Positions 35,650-45,209 of a stretch of 64,000 nucleotides of DNA are shown here, piece after piece. Position 1 is the first letter of the stretch. The number at the start of each line of letters is the position of its first letter. The notes under the pieces are model-generated. The model saw only the letters and a list, made by a program, of their open reading frames with translations. It was not told where the DNA came from and ran no database searches. A program made the position numbers and the translations under genes. Source of the DNA: Paenibacillus lentus. Lineage in GTDB: Bacteria; Bacillota; Bacilli; Paenibacillales; Paenibacillaceae. The stretch is taken from the NCBI RefSeq assembly GCF_003931855.1, contig NZ_CP034248.1, positions 2,418,001 to 2,482,000 of the forward strand, read 5' to 3'.

Positions 35650-36643
35650 GCTGTTCACCTCCTTCAAAATAACGGTGGTAGATCTCGTCAAGCCCGTATT
35701 GCCTTCGCTGCAGGCCGAACAAAGAAACATCGTTTTCAATAATCGTTCGGGCAATCAAGTCGCTGCAGTCGGTGTCCGAGCCGACGATAAGTCTGGTGCG
35801 TCCGGGAGATTCCATGCTGTTATATGCATCGGACAGTCCTACTCCGTTCCCGATTACCGGATCGGCATGCCGTACGCCAGGAATGGCGCGGATACGCTCC
35901 AGCAGTCCTTCATTCAGCGGCCCGCAGTCCACGGTAATTTGCAGCGGATCATCGGCGAACAGTTCTCGGGACAGGCTGGTGATGTCGCCTTGGGCGAGCA
36001 GGCGCCCCCGGACAAACAAGCCGACCCTGTCGCAGATTTGCTGCACTTGATGCAACTGATGGGAGGACAGCAGCACGGTCAAGCCTTGCTCCTCGCTTAA
36101 GCTGCGGATCAAGGCCAACAGCTCATCCATCCCTTTGGGGTCAATCCCAAGCGTCGGTTCGTCCAATATGATGATTTCTGGCGCTTTGATCAGGACATCG
36201 GCCAGTCCGAGCCGCTGCCGCATGCCGCGGGAATAAGCCCCCGTTTTTTTATGGGCGGCATGCTTCAGGCCTACGTTCTCCAGCAATTGATAGGCTCGTT
36301 CCTTCGCCTCCGCTTCCGGCACCTGGTTCAGCCTCGCCGTCAGCACCAGATTTTCCAGGCCGGTACGATCTTCGTAGAAGCCAACGTCATCCGGTAAATA
36401 TCCGACCCTCCGTTTAACGGGGATAGGCTCCCTTGTCGGATCGAGTCCCAGCACGTTAATGGTGCCTTCGTCAGGCTCGCTGAGTCCGAGCAGCATAAGG
36501 ATCGTCGTCGATTTGCCAGCTCCGTTGGGCCCGAGCAGACCGAAGATTTCGCCGCATTTGATTTGCAGGGACAACTGGTCTACGGCTCTGACGCCGTTAT
36601 AGCTTTTTGTTAATGATTGTATGTCGATGACCGTCTCTGCCAC
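35621..36643 (-). CDS. ABC transporter ATP-binding protein (NatA/CcmA type)
   Basis: The protein has 340 residues. The Walker A motif is GLLGPNGAGKSTT (about 34-46), the signature YSRGMRQRLGLADVL, Walker B EIIILDEPTLGIDP, and the switch histidine lies in VLLSSHQLHQ. The degenerate signature (SRGMRQR) is usual in ABC-2 exporter ATPases. A C-terminal domain of about 110 residues follows. GTG start at 36643, with GGGAGG inside the end of the preceding NEW3 gene, implies translational coupling. It pairs with the downstream permease. Confidence 0.93.
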   Translation of the reverse strand: MAETVIDIQSLTKSYNGVRAVDQLSLQIKCGEIFGLLGPNGAGKSTTILMLLGLSEPDEGTINVLGLDPTREPIPVKRRVGYLPDDVGFYEDRTGLENLVLTARLNQVPEAEAKERAYQLLENVGLKHAAHKKTGAYSRGMRQRLGLADVLIKAPEIIILDEPTLGIDPKGMDELLALIRSLSEEQGLTVLLSSHQLHQVQQICDRVGLFVRGRLLAQGDITSLSRELFADDPLQITVDCGPLNEGLLERIRAIPGVRHADPVIGNGVGLSDAYNSMESPGRTRLIVGSDTDCSDLIARTIIENDVSLFGLQRRQYGLDEIYHRYFEGGEQHDQGSSQAE

Positions 36644-36645
36644 GG

Positions 36646-37806
36646 TTATCGCCTCCCGTATTTGCGAATCAAATAGTAAATGCCACCGAGTATTGCTGCG
36701 ATCACCAATACACCGATCCAGCCCCAGAGCATGGAGCCTTTGACCGCGACGCGAAATTGCGCTGAGGAGCTCGATTCCGGGGAGGACGCGGTCATGCCCG
36801 TGACATAGTCTCCAGCAATCGCCTTTTTGCTGGCGGTAATTGTGGCTTCCACGGTGGTCGATTGACCGGCTGCCAGCTTGTCGATTGTTTTCGGATTAAA
36901 GCTGACCTCCCAATCGACCGGAGCGTTCGAACTGAGGTTAATGTCCGATAAATCGGCGGTTCCGGTGTTTTTAACCAGCAAATCTATCGTCTTGCTGCCA
37001 CCTGCGGTAACGTTGGTGCTAAGCAATCCGTTTGGTGTCGTTAGTTCCAAACCGTAGGTGCCGGTAATAACGGCTTCCAGCTTCAGTTCAGAGGAAGTTG
37101 ATTGGTTGGAGGCGCTGACGGGGATGCTATAGGTTCCTTCCTTGATCTGTTCGGGCGGCTGGACTTTGACGGAGATGGATTGGCTGGTACCAGGTTCTAC
37201 CTCGACGGAGGAGACCTGATTGTCCCCGGATGTAAAGGTCACATTCCAGCCTGGATCGGCTTGGGCCTGTAAAGCGTAGTTTTGCTTATCGGCCGTCCGA
37301 TTTTGCAGCTTGAGCGAGTAAGTAAAGCTGGAATCGGATGGTCCCTGCAGGTTCGCCTGATCGGTCGTTAACTCGGTCTGGTAGATTCCTTTCTCTGTAA
37401 TTTCTACGGTAAAAGGGAGCCGCGCCGCCGAGCCGGCCACAAGCTCAAAATGATAGGTTCCTTTGTCGATTTGTAGAGGAACCGTTACATTTAGCGAGAC
37501 AGAGCTGGATTCGCCGGGTTTGACGGATATTTCCTTCACCCGCCAGCCTCCGCTGTTCAACTCGGCCGTCCAATCTTTCGGCAAATTATTAAGCTGCAGC
37601 GGTACTGTGACGACGTCGGAGGTATTGTTCATGACCTCTACGTTGTAATCCAAGGCTTCGCCGGGCGGGACAGATATTGAGGTATATGGCGAATAAAGCT
37701 TGATTCCTCCGGCGGCTGAAGCCGGAACTCCGCCGAACAAGCCGGCTATGAGCATAAACATCATGAGCATGCTCATAAGTTTTATATTCCTTTCCCAAAA
37801 TTTCAT
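36646..37806 (-). CDS. NEW3-domain membrane-anchored protein
   Basis: The protein has 386 residues. A signal peptide (about 1-32, ending PASAAGG) is followed by three Ig-like repeats of about 100 residues. Each shows the pattern VEPGTSQSISVKVQPPEQIKEGTYSIPVSAS, characteristic of NPCBM-associated NEW3 domains. One C-terminal membrane segment (LWGWIGVLVIAAILGGIYYL) ends in basic residues. It is encoded with an ABC-2 transporter, a combination seen in other Firmicutes, and may be an extracellular partner of it. AGGAGGG precedes the ATG. Confidence 0.85.
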   Translation of the reverse strand: MKFWERNIKLMSMLMMFMLIAGLFGGVPASAAGGIKLYSPYTSISVPPGEALDYNVEVMNNTSDVVTVPLQLNNLPKDWTAELNSGGWRVKEISVKPGESSSVSLNVTVPLQIDKGTYHFELVAGSAARLPFTVEITEKGIYQTELTTDQANLQGPSDSSFTYSLKLQNRTADKQNYALQAQADPGWNVTFTSGDNQVSSVEVEPGTSQSISVKVQPPEQIKEGTYSIPVSASNQSTSSELKLEAVITGTYGLELTTPNGLLSTNVTAGGSKTIDLLVKNTGTADLSDINLSSNAPVDWEVSFNPKTIDKLAAGQSTTVEATITASKKAIAGDYVTGMTASSPESSSSAQFRVAVKGSMLWGWIGVLVIAAILGGIYYLIRKYGRR

Positions 37807-38031
37807 CGTATGAACCCTCCTTAGTATATTTGTTCATTAAGGGTACGAAGGAGCCGGCGATTTGGATTTATCGAAAGCTTAAAATTAGCTAAATATTTGC
37901 TTAAAATCAGCTAAAAAGTTACTGATAAAGCAAAAAGGATAATAAAATTTGCTACAATATTCGTAAAAACAGGACCTAAGTAGGCCCAATATGATCCTAA
38001 GCTACAGTTATGATCAAGGAGGGACTGGGGG

Positions 38032-38646
38032 ATGAAGGAGAGCCCTGAGTGTTGGCTGGCGGAGATTGCCGAGGGATCGGTCTCTGCCTTTGGCCGATTC
38101 TACGATGCTTATGCTCCGATGGTATACAGATTGGCCGAACAGTGCATGAAGGATGCCGCCGAGGCGGAGGACGTTTGTCAAGATGTATTCATGGAGGTGA
38201 TGGATAAGGCGGGAAGCTATAATCCCGCGCGGGGCAGCGTGGAGGCATGGCTTGCGGTTCGCACGCGAAGCCGGGTCATCGATCGCCTTAGAAAGCAGCA
38301 GCGCTGGACGATTGCGGAGGAATGGGTGATCGACAGGGAAGCGGATATTCTGTGGAGCAGCGGAATGGAGTCTGCCGAATATGAAGCGCTGCGCAAATGG
38401 GAGAAGGAGCAGCTGAAGCAGGCGATGCTGGCTATCCCGCCGCTGCAGCGGATGGCGCTTCATGGAAGCTATATCGAGCAGCTTTCGCATCGCGAAATTG
38501 CCGAGTATATGAAGAAACCTGTAGGGACGGTGAAGTCGCTAATCCGCTACGGCATCCGCAATTTGCGCCGCCATTTGGACGAGATGCATCTGAGCAAGCT
38601 GGAAGGGGGAGTGGAGCTGTATGGACAAGAAAAGCTGCAAAAGTAA
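38032..38646 (+). CDS. ECF-type RNA polymerase sigma factor
   Basis: The protein has 204 residues. Region 2 (about 15-85) includes FGRFYDAYAPMVYRLAEQC, EDVCQDVFMEV and VRTRSRVIDRLR. Region 4 (about 135-190) includes LAIPPLQRMALHGSYIEQLS and KKPVGTVKSLIRYGIRNLR. It resembles the SigK-like ECF group controlled by RskA-type anti-sigmas. The anti-sigma gene overlaps its 3' end by 26 bases. It is divergent from the NEW3/ABC operon, which could be its target. Confidence 0.92.
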   Translation: MKESPECWLAEIAEGSVSAFGRFYDAYAPMVYRLAEQCMKDAAEAEDVCQDVFMEVMDKAGSYNPARGSVEAWLAVRTRSRVIDRLRKQQRWTIAEEWVIDREADILWSSGMESAEYEALRKWEKEQLKQAMLAIPPLQRMALHGSYIEQLSHREIAEYMKKPVGTVKSLIRYGIRNLRRHLDEMHLSKLEGGVELYGQEKLQK

Positions 38647-39460
38647 CTCCCCGCAGGCGATGACTTTAATGACGGAACCATGCACTTTGTTCGCAGAGGA
38701 GAAGCTGGTCGACTTTGCAATGGGGCAACTGCCGGATGAAGAGCAGGCAACGATTCAGGAGCACCAAAGGCAGTGCCTAGCCTGCGATGCGATGATTCGC
38801 GAATGGAAGGAACTGCTCAATCAAGGCGCCGTCGGATCAGGGGAGGACAATCCCGAGAACGCTGTCCATCCTTACATGCAGCGGGAGCCTCAGTCAAGTC
38901 TTTCACTGCCACAGCCGCCGCGAAGGCTGCGCCGCCAATTGCTCCTTACGTTCTGGCTGCGTTCGCTTGGTGCTAGATGGACTGCCGCTCGAAGCCGATA
39001 TATTTTCGGCTCTCTGGGCGGGCTGACAGTGCTCATCCTGCTTTGCGGCTTGCTTTACCGTCCACAGATTTGGAGCGATGAAGATCAGAGCCGGATTGAG
39101 CGAGATATTTCGCACCAAATCCATCTCATACAGAGCGCTGAAACGGAGCGGTATCCGATTAAGCCACATCCTCCTTATTACGGGGAAGGCATGGTCTGGC
39201 TGAAGCGGGAATCCGGCGAGATGCTGATCGTCGTAGACGGGTTTCATTCATTAGTGGAAAAGGACTATCAGATTTGGCTGCAGATGGATAATGAATCGAG
39301 CAGCCCGGGAATTCTTCCGGTGAAGCATCCCGAGGGGAAAAGCTATTACCACGGTTACGGGGCCGCGGAGGCGGAGCGGCTGATTATTAGCCTGGAACCT
39401 AAGGGGGGAAGCAGGGTGCAGACAGGACCTGAGGCCGTATTTGTCGAGATGAAACATTAA
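38621..39460 (+). CDS. RskA-like membrane anti-sigma factor
   Basis: The protein has 279 residues. The N-terminal zinc anti-sigma motif is His48-x3-Cys52-x2-Cys55 in EHQRQCLACD. One membrane segment lies at about 121-142 (GSLGGLTVLILLCGLLY). The extracytoplasmic C-terminal domain (about 190-279: GEMLIVVDGFHSLVEKDYQI, then YGAAEAERLIISLEP) matches the RskA anti-sigma-K fold. It should hold the upstream-encoded sigma factor at the membrane until a signal triggers release. The 26-base overlap with the sigma gene implies coupled translation. AAGGGGGAG precedes the ATG. Confidence 0.9.
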   Translation: MDKKSCKSNSPQAMTLMTEPCTLFAEEKLVDFAMGQLPDEEQATIQEHQRQCLACDAMIREWKELLNQGAVGSGEDNPENAVHPYMQREPQSSLSLPQPPRRLRRQLLLTFWLRSLGARWTAARSRYIFGSLGGLTVLILLCGLLYRPQIWSDEDQSRIERDISHQIHLIQSAETERYPIKPHPPYYGEGMVWLKRESGEMLIVVDGFHSLVEKDYQIWLQMDNESSSPGILPVKHPEGKSYYHGYGAAEAERLIISLEPKGGSRVQTGPEAVFVEMKH

Positions 39461-39542
39461 GCAAAGAATGGTTAAAATGCAGTCCGGAGGCGAAATCGTC
39501 TGACATATTATCATCGGTGAACATCGAACAGAGCCGTTGACA

Positions 39543-39584
39543 AAGCAGCTTGGCAGCAGTGAAGGTCTGCCACAGCTGCTTTTT
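39543..39584 (+). terminator. terminator after the anti-sigma gene
   Basis: AAGCAGCT-TGGCAG pairs with CTGCCA-C-AGCTGCTT (one bulge), followed by a T-rich tail. Confidence 0.8.
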
Positions 39585-39701
39585 GACTTGATTTTTTTTA
39601 TGGAAGCATGGTTTTATAAGGCGGTATACATACCTGGATGATCTGTTACGATAAAGTAAATATACTAGTAATATTAAATTAAGAGGGGAAGCCAGGGCAG
39701 A

Positions 39702-41477
39702 ATGTCTAACATGAAGAAACGCTATGTACCGTTTACTTACAAAATGATGATCTCTTATTTGCTGCTTGTTCTGCTGACGGATGTGCTTATCGGTTACATA
39801 TCTTATACCATGCTAACGGAATCACGGACCGAGATGGCTGAGACGAATATTCGCACGGGGATGCAACAGGCCAGAAATAATATCCAATATCAGATGGATG
39901 AAATTCAGCGCATGTCGGATACGTTATTTGGCAGTGTGTCGTTTCAAAGAGCGCTGCAGAAAAGAGGGGAGCCACTAGACATTTATTTGACGATGATGGA
40001 CGAGGTTATCCCGCAAATCGTCTCACCGCTCCAACTGTTTGGCAATAATATTCGTTTTATGCTGTACACGCCGAATAGCGACATGATCGTTATTACCGGT
40101 GACAATCTGGATAAGCCGATCGGGCAAAGTGATTATTACATCCTCCCTCTGCGGGACATCGAGCACACCGAATGGTATCAGTCCCATAAAAACTCGGAGC
40201 GCAACAACCTTTGGGTTCAGATTGATACCGATAGAAAGTTAGATCATATCTCTCATATTCGAAAGCTAGTTTCATATAGCGACTATGGATCAGTCATTGG
40301 TTTCGTACGAATCACGGTTTCTCTGGAGGATTTATTCGGCAACTTCGCAACTTTTCCGGTAGAAGAAGGCATCACGGTTCGTTTAATCCATCAGAGCACT
40401 GGAGAACGAGTATATCAGCGGGGTCAAGCGGAGCAAGTCAATCAAGTGGGAAAGCCGGGGGAAGGCTTGGGAAAGGGCAGCAGGAGGGATGTCTATTTAA
40501 GCTTGCATGAATCTATCCCGGGCACTGATTTTGCTATTGAAACACTCGTTCCGGAGGCGTATTTGACCAAAGACGCCGGGAAACTCCAGAGGGCTATTCT
40601 CGGGGTATGTGCGATCAGCTTTATTGTTATGACTTTTATCGGATTTATGGTGGCTAGATTAACCGGTAGAAAGATGACCCGAATTGTCATGCTTGTTCGG
40701 TCGTTCCAGGAAGGTAACTTTCAAAAACGCATCCGCTTCTCCGGCAATGATGAGTTCGTGCGGATCGCTGAGGCCTTCAATATGATGGCGATGAATATTC
40801 AAGAATTGATAGATAGCGTCTATTTACAAGGAATTCAGAAGAAGCAGGCTGAGCTGGAAGCGCTTCAGGCGCAGATCAATCCACATTTTCTATATAACAC
40901 CCTTTCAACGATTAACAGCCTGGCCAATTTGGGGGAAATCAGCAAAGTCACGGAGATGGTTCAAGGCCTTTCCCGCTTCTATCGCCTCACGCTCAATCAA
41001 GGAAATGTGCATATTCTTTTGCGCAAAGAGCTGGAGCAAGTCGAGACCTACCTGGAGATTCAGCGTGTAAAATATGCAGACACGTTTACAGTACATATTG
41101 ATATGGAGCCTGGAATTATGGATTATCAGGTCATAAAGTTGATTTTGCAGCCATTCGTAGAGAATATTTTCAAGCATGCCTGGTTTGGAGAAACGATAGC
41201 CATTCGGATCACCGGCCGGCGCGTTAAAGGAGATATTGAGCTAAAAATTATTGACAACGGCGTAGGAATGCGCCCTGAGCAGGTTAAGCGGTTGAGGATT
41301 GGACCTAGTCAAGCCGGAGGATACGGTGTGAAAAATGTGGATGAACGCATCAAGCTCAGGTATGGGGAAGCGTACGGCGTTTACATCGCCAGCATTTATG
41401 GGGCGGGGACGACGATATGTCTTCTGTTGCCGGCAGATCGCGGGGAGGTCGAGGATAGGGAGGAGTTCGCAAAATGA
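39702..41477 (+). CDS. YesM-family sensor histidine kinase
   Basis: The protein has 591 residues. Membrane segment one (about 14-34) and two (about 300-322) enclose a large extracellular sensor domain. A HAMP linker (about 323-375) precedes the His_kinase domain with phospho-acceptor His395 in QINPHFLYNTLSTINSLA, then an ATPase domain (N box FVENIFKHAWFGE, G boxes IIDNGVGM and GYGVKNVDERI). This family senses extracellular sugars with binding proteins and signals to YesN regulators. It overlaps the response-regulator gene by 4 bases and precedes a sugar ABC transporter, its probable target. Confidence 0.93.
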   Translation: MSNMKKRYVPFTYKMMISYLLLVLLTDVLIGYISYTMLTESRTEMAETNIRTGMQQARNNIQYQMDEIQRMSDTLFGSVSFQRALQKRGEPLDIYLTMMDEVIPQIVSPLQLFGNNIRFMLYTPNSDMIVITGDNLDKPIGQSDYYILPLRDIEHTEWYQSHKNSERNNLWVQIDTDRKLDHISHIRKLVSYSDYGSVIGFVRITVSLEDLFGNFATFPVEEGITVRLIHQSTGERVYQRGQAEQVNQVGKPGEGLGKGSRRDVYLSLHESIPGTDFAIETLVPEAYLTKDAGKLQRAILGVCAISFIVMTFIGFMVARLTGRKMTRIVMLVRSFQEGNFQKRIRFSGNDEFVRIAEAFNMMAMNIQELIDSVYLQGIQKKQAELEALQAQINPHFLYNTLSTINSLANLGEISKVTEMVQGLSRFYRLTLNQGNVHILLRKELEQVETYLEIQRVKYADTFTVHIDMEPGIMDYQVIKLILQPFVENIFKHAWFGETIAIRITGRRVKGDIELKIIDNGVGMRPEQVKRLRIGPSQAGGYGVKNVDERIKLRYGEAYGVYIASIYGAGTTICLLLPADRGEVEDREEFAK

Positions 41478-43045
41478 GTGTAAATGTATTGCTGGTTGAC
41501 GATGAAACCATCGATTTGGAATGGCTACGCCGCAGGGTGCTGGCTAGCGAGCTGGATATTCATGTAGCCGGTACGGCAAACAGCGGCTTCTTAGCCCTTA
41601 AGGTGCTGGAGGAGCAGCGCGTTGATTTGATTTTGTCGGATATTCGGATGCCGATTATGACGGGAACCGAGTTTGCACGTAAAGCAAAAGCGATAAACCC
41701 CGAGGTGAAGGTTGTATTTATTAGCGGGCATGAGGATTTTAATTATGCTAAGGAAGCGATAGAAATTAATGCTTGCGATTATTTGCTAAAGCCAGTGGAA
41801 GATAAAGAGTTGTATGCGATGTTGAAAAAGATCTGCGAGGAGGTGGAGAAAGAGAAGGAGCAGGCGCGCACCTTTTCTGAGACATTGTCTCTCGTCAGCG
41901 AGGAGCTGCTTCTGCGTTGGTTTGAGCACGGTGATTCCGGCTATGCCGAATCGTATCTGCGTAGCATTCTGGATCCGTTATTGTTAGACGGTACAGCCGC
42001 AGCGTTGGTCGAGATTGATGATTTAGAGTGGAAGCTGCAGGATGTATCCGAGGAGGTCAGGAGAACCGAGATCCGGGCTATTGTTGAGAACATTAAAACA
42101 CTCGCGATGGATACCGAGCTTGGCAGCTTGATTATACCTCGGCAAACGCGTCTAATTATTCTGTCCTCGATTGCTGAGGAGCTATTCTTGAAACGACTAA
42201 CTGAGCTCATTTATGAGGTAGCGCAGACGACGGACTATACGGTTACGATCGGTGTCGGAAAATATGCTAATGACGCTCAAGGCTTGTATGAGTCTTTCCA
42301 GCAGGCCCAGGCTGCGCTAAGCGCAAAATGGCTGCTCGGCAAAAATCGCCTGCTTCGCGATACGACAGAACCTTCTACTCAAGGTGCTCCTTGGACATCG
42401 ATAGATGATACCGTCTCCGTGATGCTGGGAGCTATCATGGATTACGACTTGGTTATTATTGACGATTGCTTGCTGGATCTGTTGTACAAAGATATGCCGT
42501 ACGCCAGCAAAAAGGGTGTGTATGAGCTTATTATCCGCATTACGTCAAGCCTTCACGCTGAGCTGCTGCAGCGTAATGAGAATTTGTACGAGCTGCTGGA
42601 ATGGGAATTGCATCAGCCCGATGTTTTATTTCAATTTGAGACAGTGCATGATGTCCATTCTTGGCTAAGACGAAGATTCTTTGAACTGTCGGAGAAGCTG
42701 TACGTTAAGCGACAGCGGCAGAAGCGTAAACTGATTGACGAAATCATGAGCTATGTCGAGGAGCAATTGGAGAAGAAGATTACCTTGAAAGAGGTAGCGA
42801 GTCACTTTGATTTTACGCCGAATTACCTGGGGCATTTATTTAAGGAAGAAACGGGAATGCTGTTTAGCGAATATTTGAATGAGCGTAAGATGGAACGGAC
42901 TTGCGAGCTATTGCGCGATCCGACGTTAAGAGTTTATGAAGTGGCAGAAATAATGGGCTATAAGAACATCATTTATTTTAACAGGCAATTCAAGGCAAGC
43001 TTAGGAATGACGCCTGGAGAGTACAGGAAGCAGAATAGAATCTAG
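41474..43045 (+). CDS. YesN-family response regulator (receiver + AraC HTH)
   Basis: The protein has 523 residues. The receiver domain (1-120) has acidic pocket DD at 9-10, phospho-acceptor Asp56 in LILSDIRMP and Lys in DYLLKPVED. A middle region of about 280 residues is followed by an AraC-type double helix-turn-helix (about 420-523: ITLKEVASHFDFTPNYLGHLFK and VYEVAEIMGYKNIIYFNRQFK). It should activate the downstream permease/binding-protein genes and perhaps the beta-galactosidase genes when phosphorylated. Translationally coupled to the kinase (ATGA overlap). Confidence 0.94.
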   Translation: MSVNVLLVDDETIDLEWLRRRVLASELDIHVAGTANSGFLALKVLEEQRVDLILSDIRMPIMTGTEFARKAKAINPEVKVVFISGHEDFNYAKEAIEINACDYLLKPVEDKELYAMLKKICEEVEKEKEQARTFSETLSLVSEELLLRWFEHGDSGYAESYLRSILDPLLLDGTAAALVEIDDLEWKLQDVSEEVRRTEIRAIVENIKTLAMDTELGSLIIPRQTRLIILSSIAEELFLKRLTELIYEVAQTTDYTVTIGVGKYANDAQGLYESFQQAQAALSAKWLLGKNRLLRDTTEPSTQGAPWTSIDDTVSVMLGAIMDYDLVIIDDCLLDLLYKDMPYASKKGVYELIIRITSSLHAELLQRNENLYELLEWELHQPDVLFQFETVHDVHSWLRRRFFELSEKLYVKRQRQKRKLIDEIMSYVEEQLEKKITLKEVASHFDFTPNYLGHLFKEETGMLFSEYLNERKMERTCELLRDPTLRVYEVAEIMGYKNIIYFNRQFKASLGMTPGEYRKQNRI

Positions 43046-43080
43046 CTCAGGAACGAGATTAGCATAGGCGCAATGAATAA

Positions 43081-43112
43081 GCTCTCGGCTTAAAGGCCGG
43101 GGGCATTTTTTT
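43081..43112 (+). terminator. terminator after the YesMN pair
   Basis: GCTCTCGGC pairs with GGCCGGGGGC (G-U rich), followed by seven T (43106-43112). Confidence 0.7.
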
Positions 43113-43256
43113 ATAGAATGATTCATGAATCGGTGAATTAGTATTATTTTTTGTTGTTTGCCTAAATCCTCCCATCAGAACGGAACCTTTATACTCATTA
43201 GTAAGGGTAGCAAGAGATAAAGAAAAGTCCAAAGAAATGACGAGAGGGGAGTAGAC

Positions 43257-44177
43257 ATGAAAAATTATCGGTTTTTCAGCGACCTCAAGAAATATAGAGC
43301 ACTGCTGCTGATGCTCACCCCCGCTGTATTGTTTTTCCTGCTGTTTGCCTATATACCTATGGCCGGCATCGTCCTAGCCTTTAAGCAATTCAACTATCAA
43401 GGGGGCATATTCGGAAGCCCGTGGAACGGATTGGAGAACTTTCGATTTTTCATGGAATCGGGCGACGCTTGGCGTGTAACCCGGAATACGGCACTATATA
43501 ATATTGCGTTCATTATTATCAACAACCTACTGCAAATCGTTACGGCGATTCTGTTGTTCGAGGTAGCCGGCAAATGGTTCCGCAAGGTAACCCAGACGGT
43601 GCTGTTCCTGCCGTACTTCATTTCCTGGGTTGTGGTCGGGGCTATCGCTTACAACTTGTTTAATTACGATGTAGGTACATTGAACGTAATGCTAAGCTCC
43701 ATCGGTCTCGGACCGGTCGATATTTATAACACGGCTGCTTATTGGCCGCTGATTCTTATCGTGGTGTCGGCATGGAAGGCGTTGGGATACGGCTCCATTA
43801 TGTATTTGGCGGCGATCACGAGCATCGATACGGAAATGTACGAGGCGGCGGAAATTGACGGGGCGAATATTTTTCAGCGGATTCTGAAGATTACCGTACC
43901 GAATATCATGCCTACGGTCATTATTTTGTTCCTGCTGGCCATCGGCAATATTTTCCGCGGAGACTTCGGCATGTTCTACAATATGGTCGGCAATAACGGA
44001 CTTCTCTTCTCGTCCACGGACGTTATTGACACCTATGTGTTCCGTTCGTTAACGACATCCAATGAAATCGGCATGTCTGCAGCAGCAGGGTTTTACCAAT
44101 CCATCCTGGGATTCGCGACGATTCTGTTGGCCAACTATGCGGTGCGCAAATACGACAAGGATCGTGCCTTGTTCTAG
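43257..44177 (+). CDS. carbohydrate ABC transporter permease (LplB/UgpA type)
   Basis: The protein has 306 residues and six membrane segments. The EAA loop for ATPase contact is EMYEAAEIDGANIFQRILKITVP (about 200-222). The N-terminal part AYIPMAGIVLAFKQFNYQGG is typical of the LplB-like branch. It is one half of the CUT1 channel; the second permease begins 19 bases later. ATG 43257 has GAGAGGGGAG upstream. Confidence 0.92.
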   Translation: MKNYRFFSDLKKYRALLLMLTPAVLFFLLFAYIPMAGIVLAFKQFNYQGGIFGSPWNGLENFRFFMESGDAWRVTRNTALYNIAFIIINNLLQIVTAILLFEVAGKWFRKVTQTVLFLPYFISWVVVGAIAYNLFNYDVGTLNVMLSSIGLGPVDIYNTAAYWPLILIVVSAWKALGYGSIMYLAAITSIDTEMYEAAEIDGANIFQRILKITVPNIMPTVIILFLLAIGNIFRGDFGMFYNMVGNNGLLFSSTDVIDTYVFRSLTTSNEIGMSAAAGFYQSILGFATILLANYAVRKYDKDRALF

Positions 44178-44196
44178 AAAGGGAGGCTTGAGGCAA

Positions 44197-45141
44197 ATGA
44201 GTGCGACAACAGCAAATCCCGGTCGTCTGGATCCGGAAATCCGTGCGAATAAAGGCAAGGGGAAATCTTCCGATCGTGTGCTGCTCGCGGTTATCGGATA
44301 TACGTTACTTACTATTTTGGCGCTATTTTGTATCTTTCCGTTTATACTGATTATCTCTTCCTCGTTGACTGAGGAAAGCTCGATTATCGAGCATGGGTTC
44401 AAAATCGTCCCGACCCAATTTTCCTTGGAAGCCTACAGCATATTGTTCAAGTATCCTGCGGATATGCTCAAAGCTTACGGGGTGACGATCAGCGTGACTT
44501 TGATCGGAACGGCAGTCGGATTATTTCTGACCTCGATGACGGCTTATGTTCTATCTAGAAAAGATTTCAAGTGGCGCAACCACTTTTCCTTCTTTTTTTT
44601 CTTTACGACCTTGTTCAGCGGCGGGCTCGTACCATGGTATTTATTGATCGTCAACTATTTAGACCTGAAGGATACCTTGGTCGTGCTGATTGTACCGATG
44701 TTAATGAATGTGTTCTACATTATCGTGATGAAATCGTTTATGAGCAGCATTCCGGAGGCGATTACCGAGTCGGCCAAAATCGATGGGGCAAGCGATTTTC
44801 TAATTTTTTTGAAGCTGATTATTCCGCTCTCCAAGCCGGCGCTGGCGACAATCGGCCTGTTCATTGCTTTAGCTTACTGGAACGATTGGTACCATGCCCT
44901 GCTCTTTATTTCGAAATCCGAGCTGATGCCTCTACAGTACTATCTCTATCGGCTGTTAGGCAATATGGACGGAATGCGGAAGGCGATGATGCAGTCTGGG
45001 GTGGCCATGAACCTCGATATTCCGACAGAAAGCTTGAAGATGGCGATGACCATCGTAGCTACGGGGCCTATTCTAATCGCTTATCCGTTCATCCAGCGCT
45101 TCTTTGTTCAAGGGCTGACGATCGGTGCCGTTAAAGGATGA
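44197..45141 (+). CDS. carbohydrate ABC transporter permease (LplC/YtcP type)
   Basis: The protein has 314 residues from ATG 44197, ten bases after GGGAGG; longer in-frame starts run into the preceding permease gene and are unlikely. It has six membrane segments and the EAA loop AITESAKIDGASDFLIFLKL. The C-terminus FVQGLTIGAVKG is characteristic of this family. It pairs with the upstream permease, and the solute-binding lipoprotein gene follows. Confidence 0.92.
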   Translation: MSATTANPGRLDPEIRANKGKGKSSDRVLLAVIGYTLLTILALFCIFPFILIISSSLTEESSIIEHGFKIVPTQFSLEAYSILFKYPADMLKAYGVTISVTLIGTAVGLFLTSMTAYVLSRKDFKWRNHFSFFFFFTTLFSGGLVPWYLLIVNYLDLKDTLVVLIVPMLMNVFYIIVMKSFMSSIPEAITESAKIDGASDFLIFLKLIIPLSKPALATIGLFIALAYWNDWYHALLFISKSELMPLQYYLYRLLGNMDGMRKAMMQSGVAMNLDIPTESLKMAMTIVATGPILIAYPFIQRFFVQGLTIGAVKG

Positions 45142-45209
45142 CCGCAGGGAAACCTGGTTATCAATATAGCTGAACTCTTGAAACCATTATTTGATTGGGG
45201 GAAAATGCT

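Noticed and set aside
37807..38031. ECF-type promoter between the NEW3 and sigma-factor genes
   Set aside because: No pair of motifs at proper spacing could be recognised by eye, so no promoter was assigned.
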